DNA of 5,224 nt. It comes from CBDDRG01 sp051306415. GTDB lineage: Bacteria; Pseudomonadota; Gammaproteobacteria; Pseudomonadales; Porticoccaceae. Shown here piece by piece: positions 1 to 5,094 of this stretch. The number at the start of each line of letters is the position of its first letter. Position 1 is the stretch's first letter. Under the pieces are notes generated by a model. That model did not search any database, was not told where the DNA came from, and was given only the letters and a program-made list of their open reading frames with translations. Location of the stretch: assembly GCA_051306415.1 (NCBI GenBank), contig JBPPNE010000021.1, positions 1 to 5,224 on the forward strand, read 5' to 3'. Both the position numbers and the translations under genes were made by a program.

Positions 1-333
1 GATCCGGTCATCATGCTCGAAGGCCCGATCCCGGCGACGCAAAAAGTGCTCGCCACTGCCGGGCTTACCATCGACGACATCGACCTCTACGAAGTGAACG
101 AGGCCTTCGGCCCGGTACCCCTGGCCTGGGCTAAGGCAGTCGGTGCGGATATGGACAAGCTCAACGTCAACGGCGGCGCCCAAGCCAACGGTCACCCCCT
201 GGGCTGTACCGGTGCAAAACTGATGACGACACTGCTGTGTGAGCTGGAGCGACGCGGTGGGCGTTACGGGCTACTCGCCATCTGTGAGGGTGGCGGAACC
301 GCAAACGCGACCATTATCGAACGCCTCGACTAG
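1..333 (+). CDS. Thiolase (acetyl-CoA C-acyltransferase), C-terminal part, 5' end outside window
   Basis: This is the last 110 residues of a thiolase, open from the first base and ending at a TAG stop. Thiolases cleave 3-ketoacyl-CoA with CoA (beta-oxidation) or condense acetyl-CoA, through two catalytic cysteines and a histidine. Visible here are the NEAF motif (residues 33-36 of the fragment), the GHPLG motif with catalytic His65, and the CEGGG motif with the second catalytic Cys95. The nucleophilic N-terminal Cys lies upstream of the window. The ending GGGTANATIIERL is typical of degradative thiolases for acyl-CoA or steroid side chains, but the substrate cannot be fixed from this piece. 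The GHPLG motif continues as CTG, where many thiolases have ASG. It is not obviously in an operon with the next gene, since a gap of about 200 bp with its own promoter follows. Confidence 0.93.
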   Translation, partial: DPVIMLEGPIPATQKVLATAGLTIDDIDLYEVNEAFGPVPLAWAKAVGADMDKLNVNGGAQANGHPLGCTGAKLMTTLLCELERRGGRYGLLAICEGGGTANATIIERLD

Positions 334-338
334 GAACT

Positions 339-376
339 GTGCCCGGTCCGGTTTCGCTCACCCCCCGACTGGGCAC
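339..376 (+). terminator. GC-rich hairpin after the thiolase gene, possible terminator
   Basis: The arms at 339-348 (GTGCCCGGTC) and 367-376 (GACTGGGCAC) form a 10-bp stem with one G-T wobble and an 18-nt loop. It begins 6 nt after the thiolase stop, where a terminator would be expected. No T-run follows directly; the nearest is TTTTTT at 397-402, about 20 nt on. It is therefore not a canonical rho-independent terminator and may only stabilise the 3' end. Confidence 0.35.
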
Positions 377-418
377 CCATTGCTGCTAACCGCCAATTTT
401 TTAAAGCAGTTTAATTTT

Positions 419-467
419 AATTCAATAGCTTAATACTAATATTAGTAGATGTTTCACCTATTGAATT
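419..467. repeat. Nested inverted repeats upstream of htpX, possible operator
   Basis: The outer arms AATTCAATAG (419-428) and CTATTGAATT (458-467) are perfect 10-bp reverse complements. Between them lies a perfect 14-bp palindrome, TACTAATATTAGTA (434-447). The two centres differ by about 2.5 bp, so these look like two sites rather than one long hairpin. The right outer arm covers the proposed -35 element of the htpX promoter, so a protein bound there would block RNA polymerase. The region is AT-rich, so some symmetry could be chance. Confidence 0.5.
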
Positions 468-485
468 TTCCTCGCGCGCCCATAT
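460..485 (+). promoter_or_regulatory. Sigma-32-like (heat-shock) promoter for htpX
   Basis: The -35 candidate is ATTGAAT (460-466), against the heat-shock consensus CTTGAAA. The -10 candidate is GCCCATAT (478-485), against CCCCATNT. The spacer is 11 nt, the short end of the accepted range. A start near 492 would give a leader of about 43 nt before the htpX ATG. Enterobacterial htpX is known to be heat-shock induced through sigma-32, which fits. The match is by eye. Confidence 0.55.
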
Positions 486-511
486 CTAGAGCACGGAGAG
501 ATACCTAAGCA

Positions 512-547
512 ATGCCAGTTCATCGGAGGTTCACATGTTGCGCATAG
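512..547 (+). other. Possible 11-codon leader ORF overlapping the htpX start
   Basis: An ATG at 512 opens a reading frame of 11 codons ending in TAG at 545-547, out of frame with htpX and running 13 nt past the htpX start codon position. A GGAGAG at 495-500 sits 11 nt upstream, slightly far for a ribosome binding site. The htpX ribosome binding site lies inside this small ORF. It may be a translational leader or chance; nothing in the short peptide is recognisable. Confidence 0.15.
525..530 (+). promoter_or_regulatory. Ribosome binding site of htpX
   Basis: GGAGGT lies 4 nt before the ATG at 535, a strong Shine-Dalgarno match at the short end of normal spacing. It fixes the htpX start. Confidence 0.75.
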
Positions 548-1428
548 TTTTGTTCCTGGCGACCAACATCGCAGTTCTAGCGCTGTTCACTTTGATCTTT
601 CAAGTGTTTGGACTGGAACAGTTTCTGGCCGCGCAGGGCATTCAGGCCGACCTGACATCCCTGTTGATCATATGCGGATTTTTCGGTTTCGCGGGCTCTT
701 TCATCTCCCTGCTGCTGTCCAAGGTCATGGCCAAAATGGGCACCGGGATCCAGGTCATCAAGGAACCGGCGAACGCCAACGAGCGCTGGCTGATCGAAAC
801 CGTCGCCGAACTAGCCCGCAAGGCGGATATTGGCATGCCCGAGGTGGGCGTCTTCCCGGCGGAACAGTCCAATGCCTTCGCGACCGGCTGGAACAAGAAC
901 AGCGCCCTCGTCGCCGTCAGTGCGGGCCTTCTCAACCGCTTCGACAAACCGGAAATCCGCGCGGTGCTGGCGCACGAAATCGGTCACGTCGCCAATGGCG
1001 ACATGGTGACCCTGAGCCTTGTTCAGGGTGTGATGAACACCTTTGTGATGTTTTTCGCACGCATCATCGGCTCGTTCATCGACAAAGCCGTCCTCAAGAA
1101 CGACCGTGGATCGGGGATCGGTTACTTTGTCACCGTGATGGTGCTGCAAGTCATCCTCGGGTTTTTTGCCTCCATGATCGTGATGTGGTTTTCCCGCTGG
1201 CGGGAATTTCGCGCCGATGCGGCGGGCGCGAAATTCGCCGGCAAGGGCGCGATGATTGCCGCCCTGCAACGGTTGCAAGCGGAAACCTTGGCCCATGTGC
1301 CCAACCAACTGCCCGATACGCTGACCGCGCTCGGTATTACCGGCGGCTGGAAGCAACAGGCGAGCCGTCTGCTGATGTCCCACCCACCGCTGGAAGAGCG
1401 TATTGAAGCACTGCGCCGCGGGTTGTAA
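535..1428 (+). CDS. htpX: Protease HtpX, membrane-bound zinc metalloprotease (M48B)
   Basis: HtpX is an inner-membrane zinc endopeptidase that degrades misfolded membrane proteins, working alongside FtsH in the envelope stress response. The protein has 297 residues, the usual length for the family. Two hydrophobic segments lie near the N-terminus (about 5-27 and 40-62). The cytoplasmic catalytic part has HEIGH at 147-151: zinc ligands His147 and His151, general base Glu148. Two more hydrophobic segments follow (about 155-178 and 195-219). The third zinc ligand is most likely Glu224 in the WREFRAD segment. The C-terminal SHPPLEERI motif is also typical. A strong ribosome binding site supports the ATG. 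A heat-shock-like promoter lies upstream, and the Rieske gene starts 6 nt downstream. All catalytic residues are present, so it should be active. Confidence 0.97.
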   Translation: MLRIVLFLATNIAVLALFTLIFQVFGLEQFLAAQGIQADLTSLLIICGFFGFAGSFISLLLSKVMAKMGTGIQVIKEPANANERWLIETVAELARKADIGMPEVGVFPAEQSNAFATGWNKNSALVAVSAGLLNRFDKPEIRAVLAHEIGHVANGDMVTLSLVQGVMNTFVMFFARIIGSFIDKAVLKNDRGSGIGYFVTVMVLQVILGFFASMIVMWFSRWREFRADAAGAKFAGKGAMIAALQRLQAETLAHVPNQLPDTLTALGITGGWKQQASRLLMSHPPLEERIEALRRGL

Positions 1429-1434
1429 GACACC

Positions 1435-1761
1435 GTGCTGCGCTTCTCGTTGGGCGCGCTGAACGACATCCCGGAGAACGGCTGCCGAAGCTTCGATCTC
1501 ACCACGGAGCTACTCGTTTTCGTCGTCCGCAAAGACGGCGTGCCGTATATTTATCGCAATCGCTGCCCACACGCACGGCTGCCACTGAACTGGGCCCCAG
1601 ACCGGTTTCTCGATAGATCCGGGTGCTACGTCCAATGTTCTGTCCACGGCGCCCTGTTCGACATCCCAACGGGTCGTTGTATTGCCGGCCCCTGCACGGG
1701 GGAAAGCCTGACCCCGATTGAATACGATTTGATCGACGGCAGCATCCACATTGATGGTTAA
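1435..1761 (+). CDS. Rieske [2Fe-2S] ferredoxin-like protein
   Basis: This is a 108-residue single-domain Rieske protein, probably a soluble cytoplasmic electron carrier or redox/iron-cluster protein. The cluster ligands are visible as Cys44-Pro-His46 and Cys68-Ser-Val-His71. The 21 residues between the two boxes are somewhat longer than the usual 15-17 of Rieske ferredoxins. No membrane segment or signal peptide is seen, and no oxygenase catalytic domain follows, so it is not a ring-hydroxylase alpha subunit. The start is a GTG 6 nt after the htpX stop with only a weak ribosome binding site, which suggests translational coupling to htpX and a shared transcript. The partner oxidoreductase is not in the window. 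Assignment to the Rieske fold is firm; the biological role is unknown. Confidence 0.9.
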   Translation: MLRFSLGALNDIPENGCRSFDLTTELLVFVVRKDGVPYIYRNRCPHARLPLNWAPDRFLDRSGCYVQCSVHGALFDIPTGRCIAGPCTGESLTPIEYDLIDGSIHIDG

Positions 1762-1822
1762 CGGTTGCCTGCCGGTATCGCAATTGGCTTGAACCTCACT
1801 ACTCTTTGCGAAACACATACCC

Positions 1823-1828
1823 TACAAT
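1823..1828 (+). promoter_or_regulatory. Possible -10 element for the SnoaL-like gene
   Basis: TACAAT lies 45 nt before the ATG at 1873, within the 111-bp gap after the Rieske gene. No convincing -35 hexamer occurs at 16-18 nt; TTGAAC at 1789-1794 is too far upstream. The gene may have its own weak or activated promoter, or be read from htpX. Confidence 0.25.
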
Positions 1829-1859
1829 TCAACCAACACCACTTTAAAAAACCAACAAC

Positions 1860-1864
1860 GAGGA
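1860..1864 (+). promoter_or_regulatory. Ribosome binding site that decides the SnoaL-like gene start
   Basis: GAGGA lies 8 nt before the ATG at 1873. The same frame is open back to 1765, but no comparable site precedes the 1765 ATG, and the added residues do not resemble the family. Confidence 0.7.
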
Positions 1865-1872
1865 ACCAGCTC

Positions 1873-2262
1873 ATGAGCAAAGTTGAAGATCATCTCGCCA
1901 TCCGTGAACTCGCCGCCCGCTACAACCGCGCGTTTGACTACCGCAATCCCAAAGCCTGGGTAGAGTGTTTTACCACCGACGGAACGTTCGAAATGGGTGG
2001 CCGTCAGCTCGCCGCAGGTAGCGAAGCGCTGCTCAAATTCGCGGAAAAAATGATTCCTACGATGAAGGTCAAACATTGCACCACCGACGCCATCGTCGAA
2101 GTCAACGGCGATACGGGAATCCACGACGCCTACCTGATTCTGGTGGACACTGGGGAAAAAGTGAGCGTCGTCAACTCCGGCCGCTATCTGGACAAGGTCG
2201 TCAAGGTCAACGGCGCCTGGAAATTCAAACAACGCGTGGTCGATATCGACGGCAAAATGTAA
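1873..2262 (+). CDS. SnoaL/NTF2-like domain protein
   Basis: This 129-residue protein has the cone-shaped NTF2-like fold seen in SnoaL-type cyclases, ketosteroid-isomerase-like enzymes and ring-hydroxylase small subunits. The N-terminal pattern (AIRELAARY at 9-17, then AFD, AWVECF and DGTFE to residue 40) is characteristic of the SnoaL_4 group. A conserved-type His lies at residue 68 in the KHCTTD segment, and the C-terminal half reads as alternating beta strands ending in a W-K-F-K-Q-R strand. No signal peptide is seen. The start at 1873 is chosen over 1765 because of the GAGGA site 8 nt upstream and the fit to family length. It sits downstream of the Rieske gene and converges with the dioxygenase gene. 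Family members act as isomerases, dehydratases, small-ligand binders or polyketide cyclases; which applies here cannot be told. Confidence 0.85.
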   Translation: MSKVEDHLAIRELAARYNRAFDYRNPKAWVECFTTDGTFEMGGRQLAAGSEALLKFAEKMIPTMKVKHCTTDAIVEVNGDTGIHDAYLILVDTGEKVSVVNSGRYLDKVVKVNGAWKFKQRVVDIDGKM

Positions 2263-2272
2263 TCTTCCTTGC

Positions 2273-2313
2273 GGCGCGGGGAAATCAGCGACTGAGTCTG
2301 ATTTTTTCGCGCC
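2273..2313. terminator. Hairpin between convergent genes, likely bidirectional terminator
   Basis: An inner stem AAATCAG (2282-2288) with CTGATTT (2298-2304) encloses a 9-nt loop and is followed by T at 2305-2307, giving a six-T run from 2302. An outer stem GGCGCG (2273-2278) with CGCGCC (2308-2313) extends it. In plus-strand RNA the three Gs at 2279-2281 can wobble-pair with U2305-2307, giving a continuous 16-bp hairpin. It lies 10 nt after the SnoaL-like stop and about 27 nt beyond the dioxygenase stop. No T-run follows the outer stem on either strand, so efficiency is uncertain. Confidence 0.55.
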
Positions 2314-2340
2314 ACCTTGCCATTTAATGTGGGCGGGCCT

Positions 2341-3177
2341 TCAGCGCGGTAGATCACCTTTGATCGATATCCGGTGCAACAGACGGCGATAACCGTGGTA
2401 GTCGTTGACCGGGTAATGCTGAGCGGCGCGGTTGTCCCACATGGCCAACGCGCCCGGGCTCCAGCGGAAACGGCACTGAAACTCGGGCTTGCGCTGGTGC
2501 TGGTAGAGGAGGTTGAGCAAAGGCTGGCTCGCCTCTTCGCTCCAGCCTTCAAAGCGCTCGGCATGCCCCTCATTGACGTAGAGAATCCGCTCGCCGGTTT
2601 CCGGATGAGTGCGCACCACTGGGTGAATGCTGACAAACTCCTGCCGCAGCGCACTCTCGCCCGCATCCTTGAGGCGGTCTTCGCGGGTCTTGCTAACATC
2701 GGCTTTGGCTGATGAGTTAACTGCCCGCAGATCCAGTATTTGCGCCTTGATCCCGTCCGGCAGAGTTTCGTAGGCGAGCACCATGTTGGCAAACACGGTG
2801 TCGCCGCCAAGCGGTGGGATTTCCAGTGCATAGAGCGTGGCGCCCGCCGCCGGGGTTTCGAGGTAGGTGGTATCGGAGTGCCAAAGACCGCCGAAATTGA
2901 CGGTTTCGTGGGCCAGTTTGAGCACCGGCGCAATCAGCGGGTAGCCCTCAATGCCGGGCAGGAAGGGGTATTTCTCGATCTCGCCGAACTGGCGGGTGAA
3001 CGCAAGTTGCTGCTCCGGGGTCAGTGTTTGGTCGCGGAAAAACAGCACCTTGCGCTCCAGCCACACCTTGCGCAATTCCGCGAGCGTGGCCGGGGGGATG
3101 GACTGGGAGAGATCGAGGCCGCTGATTTCGGCACCGACCGCCGGTGTCAGCGGATGAACCTCAAAGTGCGTGTTCAC
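2341..3177 (-). CDS. TauD/TfdA-family Fe(II)/2-oxoglutarate-dependent dioxygenase
   Basis: This 278-residue enzyme belongs to the family that hydroxylates a substrate with O2 and 2-oxoglutarate, giving succinate and CO2; TauD and TfdA release sulfite from taurine or cleave 2,4-D this way. The iron triad is intact: His100 and Asp102 in the WHSDTTY motif, and His254 in the AAQHYP motif. Arg265 and Arg269 in the YRRLLHR motif match the TauD arginines that bind 2-oxoglutarate and the substrate acid group. By my alignment Tyr70 (in FGEIEKYP) takes the place of TauD His70, which contacts the taurine sulfonate, so taurine is an unlikely substrate. The start is GTG, and its GTGA overlaps the stop of the upstream dehydrogenase, implying translational coupling. 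No signal peptide is seen, so it is cytoplasmic. Family is firm, substrate unknown. Confidence 0.93.
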   Translation of the reverse strand: MNTHFEVHPLTPAVGAEISGLDLSQSIPPATLAELRKVWLERKVLFFRDQTLTPEQQLAFTRQFGEIEKYPFLPGIEGYPLIAPVLKLAHETVNFGGLWHSDTTYLETPAAGATLYALEIPPLGGDTVFANMVLAYETLPDGIKAQILDLRAVNSSAKADVSKTREDRLKDAGESALRQEFVSIHPVVRTHPETGERILYVNEGHAERFEGWSEEASQPLLNLLYQHQRKPEFQCRFRWSPGALAMWDNRAAQHYPVNDYHGYRRLLHRISIKGDLPR

Positions 3178-4283
3178 GCGACCCTCGGTGCCGCGCGCAG
3201 TTTCGTGACGACCTTGTCGCCAAAGGCTTCGGTACCGATGGCCTCCACCTTGACGCCCGGCTGCGTGAGGTCGGGTGTGGAGAAACCGTCGGCGAATACC
3301 GCCTGCATCGCGGCCCAGATGTTGCGGGCTTCCGTCGCCATGCCGAAGCTGTGTTCCAGCATCATCGCCGCCGAACCGATCATCGAATAGGGATTGGCGG
3401 TGTTCTTGCCGGCAATGTCCGGCGCCGAACCGTGGGATGGCTCGTAGTAGGCTTTGGCGTCGCCGATGCAGGCCGATGGCATCAGGCCCAGCGAGCCGAT
3501 GATGCCGCCGCCCTGATCGCTCAAAATGTCGCCGAACATGTTTTCCATCACCATCACATCGAACTGGCGCGGGTTGAGGCAGAGGTGGGTGGCGGCGGCG
3601 TCAACCAGAATGTGGACGATTTTGACTCCCGGGTATGCCGGCGCCATCTCTTCCACCACCTCGTTCCAGAGCACGCTCGATTTCAGCACATTGCTCTTGT
3701 GGATATTGTGCAGCACGCCCTTGCGGCGCTGCGCGAGGTCCAGAGCTTTTTTCAGCACTTGCTTGATCTGGATCTCGTCGTAGCGCAGGGTTTCTTCCAC
3801 ATAGCGGTGGTTGTGGGCGTCCACCCCGACGATCTTGGTGCCGAAATAGAGCCCGCCCACCAGCTCGCGGATCAGCATGATGTCGATGCCCTCGCCGATG
3901 ATCTCCGGCCGCAGCGGGGAGAAGTGGGCGAGCGCCTTCGGCAACACGATGGGGCGGAAGTTGGCGTAAGTGTTATAGCGGGCGCGCAACGGCAAAACCG
4001 CGCCGCGCTCGGGCTGCATGTCCACCGGGATTTTTTTGGTCTCTTCGTAGGCAAGCCCGACCGGGCCCTTGAGAATCGCATCGGCCCGATCGCAAACCAC
4101 CTGGGTCGATTGCGGAAAGGGGTGGCCGTGATCAAAGTAGGCGGCTGCGCCGAACGGCGCCTCCATCAACTCAAAACGGATCAGGTTGCGATCCTCCACC
4201 ACCTGGAGCACCTTGAGTGCCTCGCGCGTGATTTCGGGGCCAATACCATCTCCGGGGAGCACGGCAATACGGTAAGTTTTCAT
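3174..4283 (-). CDS. Isocitrate/isopropylmalate dehydrogenase family protein, LeuB-like paralogue
   Basis: This 369-residue NAD-dependent beta-decarboxylating dehydrogenase acts on a malate-type substrate (2-hydroxyacid with a 3-carboxylate). It opens with AVLPGDGIGPEI (8-19). Substrate arginines are visible at Arg100, Arg110 and Arg139, with Tyr146 in a LeuB-type RELVGGLYFG motif. Lys196 and metal-binding Asp228, Asp252 and Asp256 (FGDILSD) are present, and Asp289 in HGSAPDIAGK marks NAD rather than NADP preference. It departs from biosynthetic LeuB: the GGPKW motif is replaced by LKGPVGLAYE, DKANVL by HKSNVL, and the helix before that differs. No leuA, leuC or leuD is nearby. The ATG at 4283 is chosen because a sigma-70 promoter lies just upstream at 4318-4345 and the family N-terminus begins here; the frame is open to 4376. 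It is first in an operon with the dioxygenase. Confidence 0.92.
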   Translation of the reverse strand: MKTYRIAVLPGDGIGPEITREALKVLQVVEDRNLIRFELMEAPFGAAAYFDHGHPFPQSTQVVCDRADAILKGPVGLAYEETKKIPVDMQPERGAVLPLRARYNTYANFRPIVLPKALAHFSPLRPEIIGEGIDIMLIRELVGGLYFGTKIVGVDAHNHRYVEETLRYDEIQIKQVLKKALDLAQRRKGVLHNIHKSNVLKSSVLWNEVVEEMAPAYPGVKIVHILVDAAATHLCLNPRQFDVMVMENMFGDILSDQGGGIIGSLGLMPSACIGDAKAYYEPSHGSAPDIAGKNTANPYSMIGSAAMMLEHSFGMATEARNIWAAMQAVFADGFSTPDLTQPGVKVEAIGTEAFGDKVVTKLRAAPRVA

Positions 4284-4317
4284 AGAAATTCCGCGGATAA
4301 CCTCAAGAGTGGGCGCT

Positions 4318-4345
4318 ATTGTAGGCAAGAATGCCCCAGCATCAA
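4318..4345 (-). promoter_or_regulatory. Sigma-70 promoter of the dehydrogenase-dioxygenase operon
   Basis: On the minus strand, -35 TTGATG (4345-4340) and -10 TACAAT (4323-4318) are separated by 16 bp. Each hexamer matches consensus well (TTGACA, TATAAT). A transcript start near 4311 gives a leader of about 28 nt before the ATG at 4283. This rules out the longer ORF start at 4376, which lies upstream of the promoter. Confidence 0.65.
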
Positions 4346-4424
4346 CACAAGATTGATCCGCCCTCACTTTGCACAATTTCTTCCTGTCGTGGTCACCGAG
4401 CCATTCCCGCTCGCGAGTTCCGGC

Positions 4425-4874
4425 CTACAGTAATTCCTGCTTGAACCAACCCCACACTCCGAAGGAAAACCCCGGGATCAGGTCGATGCCCATGGCCGAC
4501 TTGGCCAGATAGAGCACCAGAATGCCGAGCAGTGTGGATACGCTGAGCACGACAAATAGCAGTGCCGCCAGCGCCATGCGCCGAATCTCCCGCTCGCGCC
4601 GGGTGAGCGTGCGGCGGTTGCGGCCAGCCAGAACCACAAAATAGTAATGCCAATGCCATAGGCCCAGAGTCCAGCGCACATCAAGCCCATGCACCCCCCA
4701 GCTGCGCCCGGACAGCGCCACCTTCAATGCCAGTAACTGCTCATCGGAAAACGATGATCCAATCTGACCCGGAAGTTTTTCTAGTAATGACTGTATGAAC
4801 GTATCATCGCGAATAGTCGCGGTGGAAGCCTCTTCGTCGAGGCATGTATCTTCGTGAGGAGTTTTACGCGGCAT
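4425..4874 (-). CDS. Small membrane protein of unknown function
   Basis: I do not recognise a characterised family with a known role. The 149-residue protein has a soluble, acidic N-terminal part with a predicted helix (about 25-58, SDEQLLALKVAL), then WGVHGLDVRW and an aromatic-rich hydrophobic segment (about 66-84, WHWHYYF). A very basic linker follows (about 85-99, RNRR and RREREIRR), then a strongly hydrophobic helix (about 100-127) and a C-terminal amphipathic tail rich in Phe and Trp. This predicts two membrane passes, with the basic linker on the cytoplasmic side. The start is taken at ATG 4874, with AGAG about 8 nt upstream; ATG 4880 and TTG 4904 are in-frame alternatives. It is separated from the downstream dehydrogenase operon by 141 bp containing that operon's promoter, so it is probably a separate unit. 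A real gene seems likely from its coherent membrane pattern. Confidence 0.75.
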   Translation of the reverse strand: MPRKTPHEDTCLDEEASTATIRDDTFIQSLLEKLPGQIGSSFSDEQLLALKVALSGRSWGVHGLDVRWTLGLWHWHYYFVVLAGRNRRTLTRREREIRRMALAALLFVVLSVSTLLGILVLYLAKSAMGIDLIPGFSFGVWGWFKQELL

Positions 4875-4943
4875 TGACATCTTCTCTTTCAAACTGGGGT
4901 TCAAATTTGAAGCGCACCGCGCTTGGTTGGGCTGACTCTAGAT

Positions 4944-4971
4944 GTTGTACTGGTGGTACTGGACACCGCAA
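4944..4971 (-). promoter_or_regulatory. Candidate promoter for the small membrane protein gene
   Basis: On the minus strand, TTGCGG (4971-4966) and TACAAC (4949-4944) are 16 bp apart, a moderate sigma-70 match. An overlapping alternative pairs TTGACG (4981-4976) with TACCAC (4958-4953) at 17 bp, with a better -35 and a worse -10. A direct repeat GTACTGG (4947-4953 and 4956-4962) lies across it. The rest of the gap 4875-5094 holds no gene I can support. Confidence 0.3.
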
Positions 4972-5094
4972 AAAACGTCAAGCAACATCCTTGTCCCCGG
5001 CGCTAGCCACAAGGCATCCGGAACCAATGTGGTGGGGGATGTGTCCGGACGATGATTGGCAGTGGGGATCGCGTTGTTCTCGACCCGCTACAGA

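Noticed and set aside
1..5. Window opens with GATCC, like a Sau3AI/BamHI clone end
   Set aside because: Possible but uninformative; GATC is common and a single edge proves nothing.
431..442. TAATAC/TAATAT as a sigma-70 -10 for htpX
   Set aside because: No -35 hexamer occurs at proper spacing and the region is simply AT-rich.
672..1406. A 244-codon plus-strand frame inside htpX
   Set aside because: It overlaps htpX in another frame, is Arg/Gly/Pro-rich and has no domain or ribosome binding site.
1765..1872. N-terminal extension of the SnoaL-like protein
   Set aside because: The extension has no ribosome binding site, reads unlike the family, and the ATG at 1873 has a good site.
4284..4376. 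N-terminal extension of the LeuB-like dehydrogenase
   Set aside because: The extension contains the sigma-70 promoter and the family N-terminus begins at 4283.
3144..4433. A 429-codon open frame on the plus strand, longer than the gene opposite it
   Set aside because: It lies almost wholly antisense to the LeuB-like dehydrogenase, whose motifs are unmistakable. Its translation is rich in His, Arg and Ala without any recognisable domain, as expected for a shadow of a GC-rich gene.
4985..5049. Inverted ACATCC/GGATGT and repeated TCCGGA as a structured RNA or attachment site
   Set aside because: The arms are six bases, far apart, and not supported by any further pairing; this is expected by chance.
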